NCBI GenBank assembly: GCA_030141605.1
Contig: JAQGDQ010000081.1
Location: 352,397-416,396, forward strand
Direction of reading: 5' to 3'
Length of the DNA: 64,000 nucleotides
Source of the DNA: Tubiluchus corallicola
Lineage: Eukaryota > Priapulida > Priapulimorpha > Priapulimorphida > Tubiluchidae
Of the stretch, positions 24,520 to 38,294 are shown piece by piece. The notes below the pieces were generated by a model that saw only the letters and a list, made by a program, of their open reading frames with translations, was not told where the DNA came from and made no database searches. Position numbers and translations under genes: made by a program. Positions within the stretch are counted from its first letter, which is position 1; each line of letters begins with the position of its first letter.

Positions 24520-27160
24520 AAAAGTTTATCGTTGTATGTAGCTACTGAACGTGAGACTGAGACTTTCATTCCTAATATAATAATAAATGTCGACAATAAA
24601 ATGATTTTTATTTAGAAATAGCCATCACAAGAATTGGAAATTGGAAGAATTGGAAACCCGTGTCGCCATCTACTAAAATTATTAATAATTTGTAGAAGTT
24701 GGTATACCTTTAGGAACTTCAGTACAGTGTTATGAAACACTGTTCTTATAATATCTTACAAAGTTGTCTTACTTTGAAACTGTAACTTATAAACAAAAAG
24801 TAGTTTATGTTGCACAAGTTGGAGCATTCAATGAATTCCCACGTCTTTCATAAGGCATCTGTTACCATTAGTGAAAAAAACATGTTTAGGCATGCGTTTC
24901 TGTATAATTATACTCTTTTGTATGCACCACTCCTTGTAGGAGATGAACTTCTTCATTATTTAACACTAGCAGTAAAAAATCCTAATCTTGTGATGAATGC
25001 TTGTTCTTTGTTATAAATGAACTGCATTTTAATGGGTGTGATCACGCGATGGAGTTACGGCAAGGACATACAGGACTGACCCGTCTGTCAGCATAATTTC
25101 GCAAGCAAGGAACTGATAATATAATCCACAATCGTAAAAATTAGCGCGTAAAAATTTCGTTTTATGCTAAATTTACGATTCGCACGAGATGTTTTCCTGC
25201 AAAGATGTCCTTTTCTGCGTGTGACCTTGAGTTTCGTTCTAGAGGAGATTATTACTAATTTATAAGGTTTTCTCTTGTTGCTGTTATGTGCTATTACAGC
25301 CTTTATCATCACTATAGATTTTATAAAACATTTATACAGGAGAATACTTCATGATGTTGCTTGATTTCGCCTGATTTATTTATATTCCTCTGCACGACGA
25401 ATAACAATTTGGTTTGTTTGTTCTTCTTCTTGGTGACGATATTTCAAGAAAGAACGCTAGGAATTATGCTTGAATGATTAGGCGAACAGTTTTGGTACCT
25501 TTCTTGCTATTTAATTTATTTAATGAGGAATTGATACTAACAGTTAAAGGTAGGATTAATAATTGCAAAGACGACCGCATGATATCGCTTGCAAGAGTCG
25601 CTTTAAAGCGGTCCTTAGTTATACAGTTTTGTTTTCGTTTCTCTCCATGGGAGGTGTTATGTTCTTTCACGTACGAAAACGGTTACGTCGACGAGCTGCT
25701 ATGTAAAATTCGTTATTATGGTTGAAGTCTGACAATTTAGCAACAACAGAAGGAAAAAATTGTTTAGTTGTTTTTTTGCCAGTGTTGCCGGGTCTTTTAT
25801 ACTGTAATCTTTTGTTCATTGGATTTTCTTACTGACTGAAACTCACAATTCTAAAATTGCAATAAATTGCGCAAACGTCTTTAGATTAACTAAACAAAAT
25901 GTCAAATGTGTGGGCCTATGATAGTAAAAAAATGTTCGGAATATAAACTATATTCCCGCTGGGAATGACTAGATCCAAATAATAAATGACTGCTCTTTTG
26001 TTTATAGGGTGTCTCATTGACGTTTAAGTTAATGAGCACAATTCTAATCAGTTTCACTCTGTATGATGTTAATCAACTCACTGCTAAGTAATTGGCTAAG
26101 TAATTAGCTCTAGAATATTTGCATAATGTTGACCCAACAGTCAATCATTGGTTCATTATGTTAGAGACAAAACGCGACACTTGATAAACATTGTACGAGG
26201 ACGTTGAAGAAATTAATCAGTTTGCGCACAACTACACAGCAATTTTGGTACTCTCTGCTTGTACATACTACATTGTCATTATAGTACGCAGCAAATAGTT
26301 TTATATTCACTTTTTCACATGTCTTTAAAATATTTAATCGGTTGGTGCGTAGTTGAGATTGTGCTTGGTCGATCGTTTATAGCTTGAATGCAATGCACTT
26401 TACCATGAAATGCACTTTACCATTTTGTGTGCAACTTTTTAAAGTTAAGTGCTGAAAATCTTTGATTTTATACATTTTAATTTCTTTTGAATTTTTCTAA
26501 AAAACTTTCAAAAATTTGCTAAGTATATTAAATATTCTAGTCGAGTAGACACGCAAACTTTTTTCAAAGCGCTTTCGATGATATAATATCATTTAAAAAA
26601 CCCAATAATCTTAAAAAATAAACAGCTAGACACTAAACACACTAAAGCCCTTTTGCTTGCCAACTGTTGGTCAATTCCACTTGGAGCGTGCCAGTCTTTA
26701 AGTAAGCCAGCATAAGCCAGACCGGTTTCACTCTGGTAAACATTTAATCTGATCTCGAGCTGATTAATGTAAAATGATTATTATCTCATCTCGAGTTGAC
26801 TGATGTAAAAATAGTTAATTAAAGTGCTTAATTATAATTTAATTAGAAAGTTTATGGCCAATCTTTTAGGATAGTTTTATTTTATTTTCCTCTGTACATT
26901 GGTCTATCGATTTTGGCTGCGCTGGACCCCTGAGGTCTCAAATGACTATAAAACCGTTAGCCCAAGAGTTCGAATTGTCGTAAACTATTACTGACCACTG
27001 GGCAATGCATTTCAGTGCCATCTAGCTATAATTGCCATGCTAGTGTTAATTACTTCCTGTAGGTTTCAATTATAATTACATGCAATATTCATGATATAGA
27101 ACGTGGGACAATTCATTTATCCTGTTGCATCTTTATTTCCTTCTCACTCTTTCTCCCTAT
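24520..27160. other. Gene-free stretch with a 36-bp direct repeat
   Basis: ATCTCGAGCTGATTAATGTAAAA (from about 26752) is followed 36 bp later by ATCTCGAGTTGACTGATGTAAAA. ATGCACTTTACCAT is also repeated near 26393 and 26410. Nothing else was seen. Confidence 0.45.
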
Positions 27161-27164
27161 GCCT

Positions 27165-27215
27165 TTCTTTTTCCCTCTCTCTCACTCTCTTTCTCTCTCT
27201 CTCTCTCACGCTGTC
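27165..27215. repeat. CT-rich microsatellite
   Basis: Imperfect TTTCCCTCTCTCTC units. Ser/Leu-rich frames across it are artefacts. Confidence 0.85.
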
Positions 27216-28370
27216 TGTCCGTTTCTTTTGGACATTTTACGAGTATCATTGTTTCTACGAAGTTGTTCGTGCGCAAGAAAAGCACGTTAGAGCCGCACAT
27301 GACTAACTTGAATGTGATAGAACGCTGCAGCAGCTGTATTAAACAAGCCATGCGTCGAGGAGCTTCCCTGAAGCAAAAGTTGCGCTATCCAAAAGAGAAT
27401 CTGCCCCCAACAATACTCTGGGGAGGGACCTTTCGTGTCGCCAAGCACCTGAAAGGGTTTATGGTACTTAGTAAGCACTGACTGCTCTTTCTGGCAGGAT
27501 TTACAGCCCCTATTGTCTTATCAAAGATTAGGATTTGCGCGGAACTTGTTACAAAGGGAGTCAATTTGTCTTAAATCACTTTCATGCAAATGCCAAAGAC
27601 TTTCGTAAGTGCAATTCTGTTATATTTTTCGAACCAATTGCCTCATGTGGCCCAAACAGGTTAGGAAAGTCCGAAAGACATTGCTGTTCTAGAGACTGCC
27701 TTTAAAACGTCGAGTTTTGTAAAATCATTACAAATGTTAGGGAATGGATAACCGTTTGTTGGATGCTGTCGCTGTTCAGGAGAAGAGCAGTATACTTAAA
27801 TAATTAGCCCGGCACAATTATATTTTTGTCAAGAATGAGGTATCAGGTTACACAGTGTTGGCTTTGGCAGGGCGAGTGTGCGGGCATCTATATGTAGAAA
27901 CTGCAAACATATGGGCGTTTCATAGTGTTCCCACTTTTGTGATGTTTCTCTTAGATTTGTTAACTGTTTTTGATATTTTACTGATCACTGCATATTAGTA
28001 CAAATTCACGTTTACTCGCAATCAAGTATGCAGCAACTTATTTAATCTGCAGCCAAAGAAAAAGACCAAAAATGCACCGTATTAAAAATGACATTGCAAT
28101 TATGCTAGCCGCCATGTAGCCATTTGCCTACTATAGGTCTCAGGGCATTTCTGCCAATAATCCTATGGCGTGATGGAAACGTCAATTTGGTTAGTATAAA
28201 AAAGAACACACACTACACACGACACACTTTCAGTTGTGCTAGTTATACCAGAGTGAAATATCTTTCACTACTTTTAAACGCGTTGATGTGTTAGGATTTA
28301 TGTACGTAAAATGTCATTTTAGAATGCCCACTGTTCATTTTAATGTAAATGCATTTTAAATATCAATTAA
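27216..28370. other. Gene-free stretch
   Basis: Frames at 27287-27481 are open on both strands but unrecognised and not called. Confidence 0.4.
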
Positions 28371-28374
28371 ACTA

Positions 28375-28393
28375 CTGCCACTGCTACTACTGT

Positions 28394-28451
<58 letters not shown>

Positions 28452-28455
28452 ACTG

Positions 28456-28488
<33 letters not shown>

Positions 28489-28500
28489 TCGCTGCTGTTA
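28375..28500. repeat. CTG then CTA triplet microsatellite
   Basis: A pure CTG run (about 28401-28450) continues into CTA units. Confidence 0.95.
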
Positions 28501-29500
28501 AACGTAATAGTAATCATCTCTCTGCTACTGCACTATTTTCCCCACTCTTTGCAGCTGATCTATTTTGAATTGGGCCACATTTTTAACTTGCAGAAATCCT
28601 CAATTCCCATTGCGTTTTTAGTAAGTGAGGAGAAAGTTGTATTTTCTTTCTTCAATCAGCATCTTGGTTTGTCTGAGAGGGAATTTCTAATCTTCATCTC
28701 TAAGACACCGTCATGTTTCCAATATTGGATCGGAACGGATTAGCGGAGCGTTGAATAGCTGTATCGCTTGACCACTGGTCAGTCTTGCTAATCCCATTGC
28801 ACTGTTCAAAGCGAATTGCCCAGGCAGTGTGGAGTGAAATTAGATTACACACACTGCACATGCACATGGTTACTGACCATAGAATGACCAGTGGCTATTT
28901 TGCAATCAGATTTTCGGCTAGCTTTGTCGCTTTGGTCAGTTCATTGCTAGAATTTTTGCGCTATGTTACGCGGATAATTACTTAATTATAGAGTTTAAAT
29001 CATCCTAACTAATTGGACAAGCTGAAGGCGGCGTTTTCTGATTTAGACAGCTGTAGTTCCTGTGAATTTTTTGTGCTAACGTGGATGTGAAACCTTGATC
29101 CTTGTTCCTTGACTGATTAGCCTGTACTACTGGTCGCTGTATGCGATTGAATTCTCTGCATATTGTTGGCGTGATTAAAGGCAAAACGCCACAGTTTTGG
29201 CAATGCTCGTAAGTATTTTATACTGCAAACTTACACATATAATTTGCATGTAATTAACTGAATTGCGTATACAATCTTTTTAAATTTGGTTGTTGATCTG
29301 AAACCTTTATCAATAATCCTGATTTTAGCACTCACTTTAACACTCTTTGTCTAACATCACGGCAAATAATGTTATACGCAGCATTAAAAAAGCTAGTTAC
29401 AGAATGCGTAAAATGAGGTGTTATAGAATTACACTCTATCAATGTAAAATTGTGTAATGTTTTTACAGAAATTTTTGCCTGCAAAAAAGAGGCCAATAAA
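28501..29500. other. Gene-free stretch
   Basis: No supported gene. Confidence 0.4.
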
Positions 29501-29504
29501 GAGT

Positions 29505-29517
29505 CATCATCATCAAT

Positions 29518-29591
<74 letters not shown>
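29505..29591. repeat. (CAT)n triplet microsatellite
   Basis: A nearly perfect ATC/CAT run with one ATATC interruption near 29516. AATAAAGAGTCATCATC just before it could be a retroelement 3' end with a triplet tail. Confidence 0.95.
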
Positions 29592-30436
29592 TTTTGGCCT
29601 GTTTTACAAACCAGTTAAAACACTGAAGAAATCCGAAATGGGTTTCGATATAACGATTTGCTTGTTAAAAGTAGAATCTAATTTAAACAGAAAAGCTATT
29701 CTGTCATCCAATTGTCCGGTAATCATATTCATATTTATATTTAGAAGTTGTAGCTACAGTGATAGCGTCTGTAGCAGCAGCTTCCAAATAAAGGAAAAGG
29801 AAATGGTTTGTAAATGGAAACAAATGGCACCCAGAGTTTTTGCACTTTTTATACTTTACTTTATCCAAAGAACGTCCTTACTAGAAATCCGTACTTGAAA
29901 AGTTATGAGAGTGCCTGCATATAGAAAATGCCTTCAGTGCACTCCCCTCAGTGTTCACTTGAAAGGCTCTGCATGAATATCACTGCCTAGGTTGTCCATT
30001 TCTGCACAACACAATTAGAGAAAAAGTGTTTCCTTATATTTGTGCGTGAATACTGAACATGTAGTTTTCCTTCATGATCATGTAACTCTCTTTGAGGATT
30101 TTCAAGGAAGTAAACAAATTTCTTAGATTTCGTCGAAAGGAAGAAGTAATTTTCAAAAGAAATATTTTTAAGGTTGATAGGACGGTATGATTTACTGTTA
30201 AAGAATGATTTCAAGAAGTTTGAATGTTTATCTGAGTGACTGTTATGTCTGGTTTCTCACAAGTGTGTCTCAGAACGTGTAAGTAATTAAGCAGAATGAC
30301 TCACTGACTTTACACGCATCTTTATTTGCTGAGTAACACTGCTGCACTATTGCAAGGGAAGCTGATGATAGCAAACAATTTACTTAATTAGTAATCGAGA
30401 GTTTCGTTGCTATAAGCAGTAAGTGGAGTGAACACT
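29592..30436. other. Gene-free stretch
   Basis: No supported gene. Confidence 0.4.
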
Positions 30437-30910
30437 GTGAATGAATGAGTGAGTGAATGAGTAAATGAAGAAGAATTTGTTGTACCAAGTAACTAACTAA
30501 CATACAGCAGCAATACAACATAAAAAACATAGCTTTCGTGTAAATGAATAATAGAGAATGTATAAGCTAACGAATGGATGCTTGTGCATGAGCGGATTGA
30601 TGAATAAATGAACGAGTGAATGTTTAAGTGAATGAATTAACGAAAAAACGAAGAAAAAAGGAATAAATGGACCAATGAGTGGTTGAACTATGAGTTGGAC
30701 GAACATTTGTCGACAAAACAAATGATAGGACGAATGAATGAATGAGTGATGGAAGAAAGAAAGGGAAGGAAGAAAAAGTGAATGATTGAATTCACGTGTG
30801 AGTAGATGAACAAATGAATAAACGGGCGAAAAAAACGAACGGACGGACGGACGGAACGAACGAACACACGAATGAAATTATCGATAAATGAATAAACGAA
30901 TGGTCAAATG
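30437..30910. repeat. Long degenerate GAAT tetranucleotide region
   Basis: About 470 bp where GAATGAATGAGTG, GAATAAATG, GAACGAG, GGACGGACGG and GAACGAAC variants alternate with short unique stretches. It is the largest of the decayed tetranucleotide tracts in the window. Confidence 0.8.
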
Positions 30911-32220
30911 GAGTAGAAAATGAACAAAAAGTAGAAAAATATCAGCGATTCCATTAGAACAGTCGTGAATTTTTACATCAAAACCTGCCCTTTGATACAA
31001 AATTATCGGTAGTGTCTCTTTGCCATTGCTAATGCAAATTTGGAATCTCATACTTGACTTCGTTTCTCTAAAAGTCACATATTAGAAAGACAAACACTAC
31101 ACTCTCGCAAATGAATGTGAAAACATAATAAGATTGAGCATCACACACATCATAATTACTGGAAAGCTTCATTATGATGCTGTCATAAATTAGAGCAACA
31201 ATGTCATTAACGTGACTCAGCCGCCATAAATGCGCCCAAATATCACCCACCCGAATAGCAGGCCACGCCCTCAAACGTTTGGAAAACAATAGAACAGTAC
31301 CTAGCGTCTGCAATATTGAAAACTGTCTGAATTATGGATGTGATAATGATAGGTTTTCCTGTAGCAATTAAGAAGGTATAATTATTATTTCTCAAATTCA
31401 TAGGACGTTGCGCAATGTTATTGCTGCATCAGAAACATTAATGAATGCGTGTCAATAGAAAGCATTAATAACTTGTATTAATTATTGATATGCGAGAGCG
31501 AGCGTGCGCGGGTGCATGCTATGCGTGCGTAGACATCAATGTGTGAGTGTTATAGATGACACACGCAAATGATACTGTTTTCATTTCGCGTACTATTTAA
31601 TATGGTGAATATACATCTAGATGGTTTTAGCCAAGAACTTTGGATTACTGCTTTGGTGTAATATTAGCAAACGCAGCAGCAGCAATAGCAACAGGTAGTT
31701 ATAGTAACAGGAGCAGCAGCGGCGACGCTAGTGGTAGCAGTAAAATTTTATTTCAAGCTAAAAGAAAAATAATTTAGAGAATCTACAAGTTGGAAAGAGA
31801 ACATTTAAAACAAAATATGAGACTTTTTCTGTGTCATATTTGTTGTTTATTTCTGTGACGGTTCCAAGTAAAGATCTTGTATTGTTCATTCTGAACTATT
31901 GTTTTCACTGCCTTAATTCTTGATGTTGTTCAGAATCCTAAACTATTGTTAATTTAAACCTTTTCTATACTGTTCTTTGTACGTTATTGCTTGGGAAATA
32001 AGATAAGCCAGGCAAGTGTGTCCGAATTAATGGATGAAAGCGGTTATTCGGCCGGAATTAACGCGTCCAAATTGAAGTGGACAATGGACGATGGGTCATT
32101 GATTAATCACAACGGACCACGTGTTGTTTGCTGACAGCATAGATTATACAAATGATAATTATTAAGTCAGTTCATTGATGATTTGTCTTTCTTTGTTTCT
32201 GACAAGATAAAATTGATGAC
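30911..32220. other. Gene-free stretch with a short AGC-rich patch
   Basis: An imperfect AGC triplet patch lies at about 31671-31740. No gene was seen. Confidence 0.45.
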
Positions 32221-32224
32221 AGAG

Positions 32225-32411
32225 ACGAAGGTGGTGCTAGTAGCGATGGTGCTGAATGACGATGATGCTGATGGTTATGATGACGATGATTGTGATGATG
32301 ATGATGGTGGTGGTGGTGGCGGCGGTGATGATGATATTGATGATGGGTGGTGATGAATGACGATGATGCTGATGGTTATGATGATGATGATTGTGATGAT
32401 GATGATGTGGT
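32225..32411. repeat. GAT triplet repeat with a ~95-bp duplication
   Basis: GAATGACGATGATGCTGATG occurs near 32253 and again near 32354, each followed by GTTATGATGA and TTGTGATGATGATGATG. A GGT/GGC patch separates them. Confidence 0.9.
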
Positions 32412-35400
32412 GTTTGTGGTCTGTAAGAAGACGACTGTGAAAACGAAAAAATGAAACGTAAAACCATTGCTTGACTCAGTTCAATGCTATTTCTTAATTT
32501 CCTCGCTAGACGTCGTCTAGATCGCCGTCCTCCCACGAAATTTGTGTTCTTTCACTTAGAACGCATTTGCATAACTTAGAGCGCATAATGCACACAACTC
32601 TGGCAAGGATTGATTTCCCTACCTCGTGTTTTGAATTCATATTTCATGTTAAATTTGTGCGCTCCATTGTGTACATTTGCTCTCTTTTGCGGCTGAAATG
32701 TCTCCGCTGTGTGGATGAATGGAAAATTCGATCAACGCTTTTAACGTAATTAATCTAATATTAATGTAAAATGGGCCAGCCAGTCTGTTTGGTTATTTAC
32801 CCGTGGCGTATCTGGGTGCTGAAATTTTGGTGTTCTAAAGGTATGCATGTGGGAGAATGTCAGTATCCCAGATATTCCAGTATGACTGTTTAAAAAGTCA
32901 GTTTTACTCTTACGTTAGTTGCATTTTTGGAAATATTGAGTCTGCCCCTTTAATTTCAAATTTCGCAGAAATGTGATTTAGGTATTAGCAGGCTGCTGTA
33001 GCGCTAACTATAGTACTGAAAATTGCCATGGTGATATTCGCAATGTCTGATGACCATAGTTAACAATTTTTGGCCTTTAAAATATTTCGTGATATGCCAC
33101 TCTTTAATGTCCGTGCAAAATGGAAAGCAAGAAGATCAAACGGTTTTAGTTTTATTATTTGTTTTTGCCTTTGTCTTTATTTGTTTGCTTGTTTTTAAAA
33201 CATTTCTCGGTTGATGAGGCTTAAACGTTTCCCATGTACAAAAGCGAAAAAGTATTCGAGATTTTAATTAATTTGCGGTTTGCGAGTTTTAAAACTATTG
33301 AAATTGTACTGGAAACTGTTCGTAAGAACAGCTGAAGCAATCCTAGGAGTTGACCACAATTGACTGACAAATTTTGCAGGAGGACCGCCATTTTGTCCCA
33401 GAAATTTAAGAAATATCCTCTCTTGGGTAGAAGTTCTGTATCTTTCAAAAAATTATTTACTTACTTATTAATATAACAAAGCTTGGAAACGAGCCTGCTC
33501 CGTCCGCGTCCTGAACGCATTACTTGCCTAATGCAAGCGAAAGTCGTTTATCATACAACTAGACGCCCTGCTGTTACGAACAAGAAGATTTATTCCCGTA
33601 TTAAATAATAGTACAAATTACGTCATGTCATATATAATTTTTTGAATAGTTGTACTCTCTTCTAACACCAGGCAGCAACGTTGGTCGACTAATATCTAGG
33701 GATAGATTGAAAAGGAAACCCGCGAGCCTGAAGTGTTACTAAATATCCACACAGCTTTCCTAGATGCTATCTACTACCATTATTGCCATCGCTTTTGAAG
33801 GTCGCTCTTGCCCAGATTATTCCCAATAATAACAGCTGGGCCGCAGATTAGTACCCACTGGTCAGTAATATCCAGTAGCTGTGCATGTGATTAGCGAGGT
33901 CACGCCTCTGGTCAAGCTGTTTTTTATAAGCTCGAGTGAATAGCAATTGGAAAATAATTAATGATGAATGGACACTGGCTATAAAGTAATTGCGTGTTTC
34001 CGGGGATATGGGCTGCGGTCCGTTGACGCTGGAGCCACGGAGACATTATACCTATCAAAATATTGATAAATGGGTTTATTGAATCTAGAGTTATAGCATT
34101 AGTTAGATTTGTGGTATCTATACACCCCATGTGTTAAATGCCTCAGTCTTATATTGTTTCCTCTCATTTATCGAGTTATTTCGTTCCATACGTTTCATAT
34201 AAACGAACTGCTGACTCATTTTCTTGCAAATTGGGTTGTCTTTCTTGTCAAAATTTTAGCAACATCTGGGTGCCGATCTGGCTACATTAAACTAGAATAG
34301 AACCCCTTCACCGCGCGGGGAGCTCCCGCTTTATTACATATATCACTGCTGTCGTACAAATAAATACAATCCTTTCTAGCTTTTCATTTTCCTATCCCAC
34401 TTCTTCATCTCCGAAGACCCATAAAACGAAACTCGAGCATAAAAGAGATTATGGCGTAGAAACTGTTTACAAACACAGCTCTGACCTGCTGCGCCGGTAG
34501 ACTGAAAATGCTCAGCCGATTAACTGACCACACGCAGACCCTGATTAGCGCAATGGAACTAGGATTAGATTAAATTGGATCTTGGCTCGGCCCTCGAAGG
34601 TTGTTTGCCGGATTTTGTTTATAACGGCGCGAAATAAATCTCTGCATCTGTTGCAGATCTATGACAGATCTGTTTGCCTTTGTTGCAGAAGTGCCGCGCC
34701 CTTTGTGTGTCAAGATTGTGTCTTTTGTGCACCTCCAGGTTAAATCTTTACTTGTTGAGCTTCTCCACTTTTGGGAAATAACTGTATCAGTACGATGACA
34801 TATTAGATACCAAATGCCTCTGTTCTTATCACTATTTCCTTGCGATTTTCATTGTTTCATACCATGCTTAATTAGGTTTTCTCATCAAAGCGTCCTATCA
34901 AGCAGATAAACCAAACAGAAATTAACTAGATAGATAACGACTAGGCAGGCAAACAGGTAGGCAGCAGACATTTCTGAGTAGAGTCGTTCAATTTTTATAT
35001 TCTACTGCTAAGAGGCACGTAAGCTCTAACTTCTAATTATTAGCACTTTATTTTGGAAGTAGTTGTAGTTCATTTTGTCGCCACCTAGGCAGGACCGTAG
35101 AGGGCGTGTTGCACAAGACAGCGTGCGCATTGGCACTTATCAGCTCTGTCTATCGACAGGAAGCCGCTTCCCAGTAATTTCGCCTTAGGGAATCTCTCTT
35201 TCAGGTAATCGTCTCTTTACGTTTGCAAGTTTACAATCCATTTTTAAAAGACGTAAGGAACGTTTTTAAAAGATTTCTCTTTGTTGTAAGTCTATTCAGA
35301 CTTGTGTTGTAAAAGGACTAATTTACGCCCGAGAATTTGTTACAGAGGGAAGCTCGTATTTTGGACAGCAAACATGTAGGTTTCTATTCAATATAGAATA

Positions 35401-36055
35401 AGTAATTGCCGAGGATTTGCTGGATGAACATACGATATGTCAGGTTTCCGTAACCCTTTCATAAGGCTTTGAGAAGAAATGTTTCAGATAAAGCTAATGG
35501 ATGTAACATTATATCGTTTCAAACGCCAGGAACAAAACCATGCACTTTCCGTTCTTAACTGAATTAACTTAATAGAAAAACAAGTTTTTATATTTTTGAA
35601 GTCTTCGAAATTGGTGAAGCCATTTAACACGTTTTACGAAAATTCAGTTGATGTAAAAACACGAGATTCCCACGTTGTTGCTGACTTGAAACTGGAATTT
35701 ACGTCGACATTTTGTCAACAGACTTATGATCTAAATCCTTTAAAAGTTTTAGTGTTTTGACAAGCATTAGGTAGCGCAAGCTGTCTCAGGAAGCCAAATA
35801 AAGAAACTTTAGTCGTCGCCGGCTGCGATGTCTAGTGATTTCTTTTTCAGTAATAGCGCATTACTCGATAGCCAACTTACGCAGTAAACATATAGGGACC
35901 CTATAGTCAGCTAGAGTGCCTATGTATTCAAAAGCGCCATTTATGTTACTTATTACGGTGTATAATATGTCAGTTGTTAATCCAAAAACTCCTACGTACT
36001 TAATAAAACGAACCACCTGCTATAATTGATCCATGTTCCTGCAGTTACTGGTTTA
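32412..36055. other. Gene-free stretch
   Basis: A 50-bp segment at about 34689-34738 lies between a TTTGTTGCAG acceptor-like and a CCAG-GTTAAA donor-like sequence, but no frame in it is convincing. No domain, RNA gene or large repeat was found. Confidence 0.35.
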
Positions 36056-36059
36056 CAAT

Positions 36060-36270
36060 TATTGATGAATGTTGAATGAATCAAGGACTACGGAGTGATT
36101 GAATGGATAAATGAAAGAATAAATGAGCGACTTAAGGTAAACGAGCGACCAAATGAATGAACAAACAAAAACACGAATGAACCAACAAACAAACATATGA
36201 GTGAACTTACAAACGAATGAAACATGAATGAATGAACGCATGAATAAGTTAGTGATTGAATGAATGAACA
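36060..36270. repeat. Degenerate GAAT tetranucleotide region
   Basis: GAATGAAT, AACGAGCG, GAACAAAC and AACAAACAAAC variants over about 210 bp, similar to 30437-30910. Confidence 0.8.
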
Positions 36271-37355
36271 GACATTAAATTGAAAGGTATGTAGCTTTGG
36301 TGAATAATTTTTGAAAATCTTTGATAAAAATAAAATTTTGTCTCGCTTACTTGCACTGTTTGTGACTGGGTGGCAATCGAGGCTTATACAGAATAAAATT
36401 TGTCTTTCTAAAACAAGACACTTTGCAATGGCATGACGAGTGGGTCAGCTGAATGAGTTTAAAGTGCTATTGAATTTGATACACTAGAATGAATTGCCTC
36501 CGTATGCAAATATTGCCCAACTAACACCCAGGTAAGATATCAGTAATGGCAGGTGATAAAATTAATCAGTTACAAAGTACGAAAGGATTGGTTACACTAA
36601 CAACTTCCGTTTAATCTGTTCATTCATACAGGCTGGGTCAAGAGCTACTCCAACTGTTTGATCAGCCGTCAATACTTATCAGTTTTAGAATTTTCCACTA
36701 GAGGGGGCGGACACGCAACACCTTGTGCTGGAGCAACAATAGGTCTTAAGAATCTGAAGTAAGTAGATGACAATGTGGGTTCTTGGTAATCGTATTGAAG
36801 TCAATACAAGATATGGAATTTGAGAATTTAGTTTGTTCTTCTACTTGGTACGAGTGCTTGATTTTCATACCACGCCACCCACGGCGAATGGCGGTACTAC
36901 AAAGAAAACTTAATCTTTTTTGGGACGAGTGAAATTTTTTTAAATCGTTGCAGTTCTTTAAAAATTATTTAGCTTGGTTTCGTAGTATAGTTAATGTGTG
37001 ATAAGTGACAAGGTTTGGCGACAGAAGTGTCTTTTCATGTGTTTGCGCGTTTTGTGATTTGGTTAATACATGTAGTTAACGCTTGATGAAACTACTTAAA
37101 ACCATCAGGTAGATGTTTGTTTTATTTTTTTTATACATAGTGATTTTAGTTTCAATACCGATTTACGTTTCAGTGTGGTGTCACGTAAGTAGTTCAGTCT
37201 GTTCTGTCACACAGTCTTCAAAATATCTTTCGACAGAACATTGTAATAATGACGTCATCTTAGCGGAAGTCATCAAAAACGAATAGAGATAAAGTTTGTT
37301 TGCCACACTCTTTTCCCCAACATTGATAACGCATATCGATTGCATTGAAGGATAG
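36271..37355. other. Gene-free stretch
   Basis: No supported gene. Confidence 0.4.
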
Positions 37356-37359
37356 CTAC

Positions 37360-37465
37360 AGTGGTGATGACGATGAATGACGGCTATGATGATGATATGA
37401 CAATGATGAAGATGATGGTCACAGTTTCGATGATGATGATGACAATGACGATGGTGATGATGATG
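37360..37465. repeat. GAT/GAC triplet repeat
   Basis: Imperfect GATGATGAT, GACAATGAC units. The Met-rich frame is repeat-derived. Confidence 0.9.
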
Positions 37466-38126
37466 TTATTACTTTCCCAAATAATCTTCAATAGTCTATA
37501 TGTGGCAACTATGTATTTTGAAAATCTTGGTATACGCTTTATTGCATTACATTCATTTGTCGTTTTACTCCAAATGACTCACTCCGCGAGTGCTTAACGA
37601 ATCACTTCGTGGAAATGACTCCCATATTTTCAAGTGGCTCTTCAAGATGGGCCCGAGGAAGAAGTAGAGAGAGTTGGAGAGCTCCTCACTCGTTTTGCTT
37701 GCATTAGTGTATGTAAAGTCGTTTGTTTTCAATTCTTTGGCCTGCTGTCTCCTCTTGGCTACATAATGAATAGTTTCTACATCTTTGTGCAGCTATAATT
37801 GATTCTTTTTCGTGGCTATAAAATACTGAGCCAATTCATTGTCATCTAATTCGTCTAATTTGTTAAGCTCTTTTACCTTCCCATTGTAAGTTTTAGCCTA
37901 ACTTATATTATGCTGGGGTTGCACAGAATTTTCTAGTTTCTTTTAGGGAGTTATGAGCCTACGTAAGCGTTAAACTACACCACGAACAATAATTGAAGAA
38001 CTCGAGCAAAATATTTATGGCGTAAAGCTTCCAAACAAGAGATTTGCAATCAATTCTTCAATAACACAAATGACGGGTACGGGTGATTCACAAAATTACA
38101 TAAAACAATAACAAAAAAGTCCCATG

Positions 38127-38132
38127 TTTATT
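38127..38132 (-). terminator. Poly(A) signal of gene A
   Basis: AATAAA on the minus strand, about 165 bp beyond the stop codon of gene A, followed by T-rich DNA. An ATTAAA right after the stop codon is an alternative signal. Confidence 0.5.
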
Positions 38133-38294
38133 ACATCATATTAAAATATATTAACACAACATGGCGTATATTCATCTTTAAATGTATGAATGCACTAAAG
38201 TTGAACTGTCAGGCATTTCTTTAAGAATGTGACACGCTGTACAATTATAATTCATGTAATACAGTGGAATATACATGCTCCTGGTAAACTTTAA

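Noticed and set aside
27287-27481. Open frames on both strands next to a CT microsatellite
   Set aside because: Neither translation is recognisable; no splice context.
34689-34738. Possible 50-bp micro-exon between AG and GT signals
   Set aside because: No frame is convincing and no partner exons were found.
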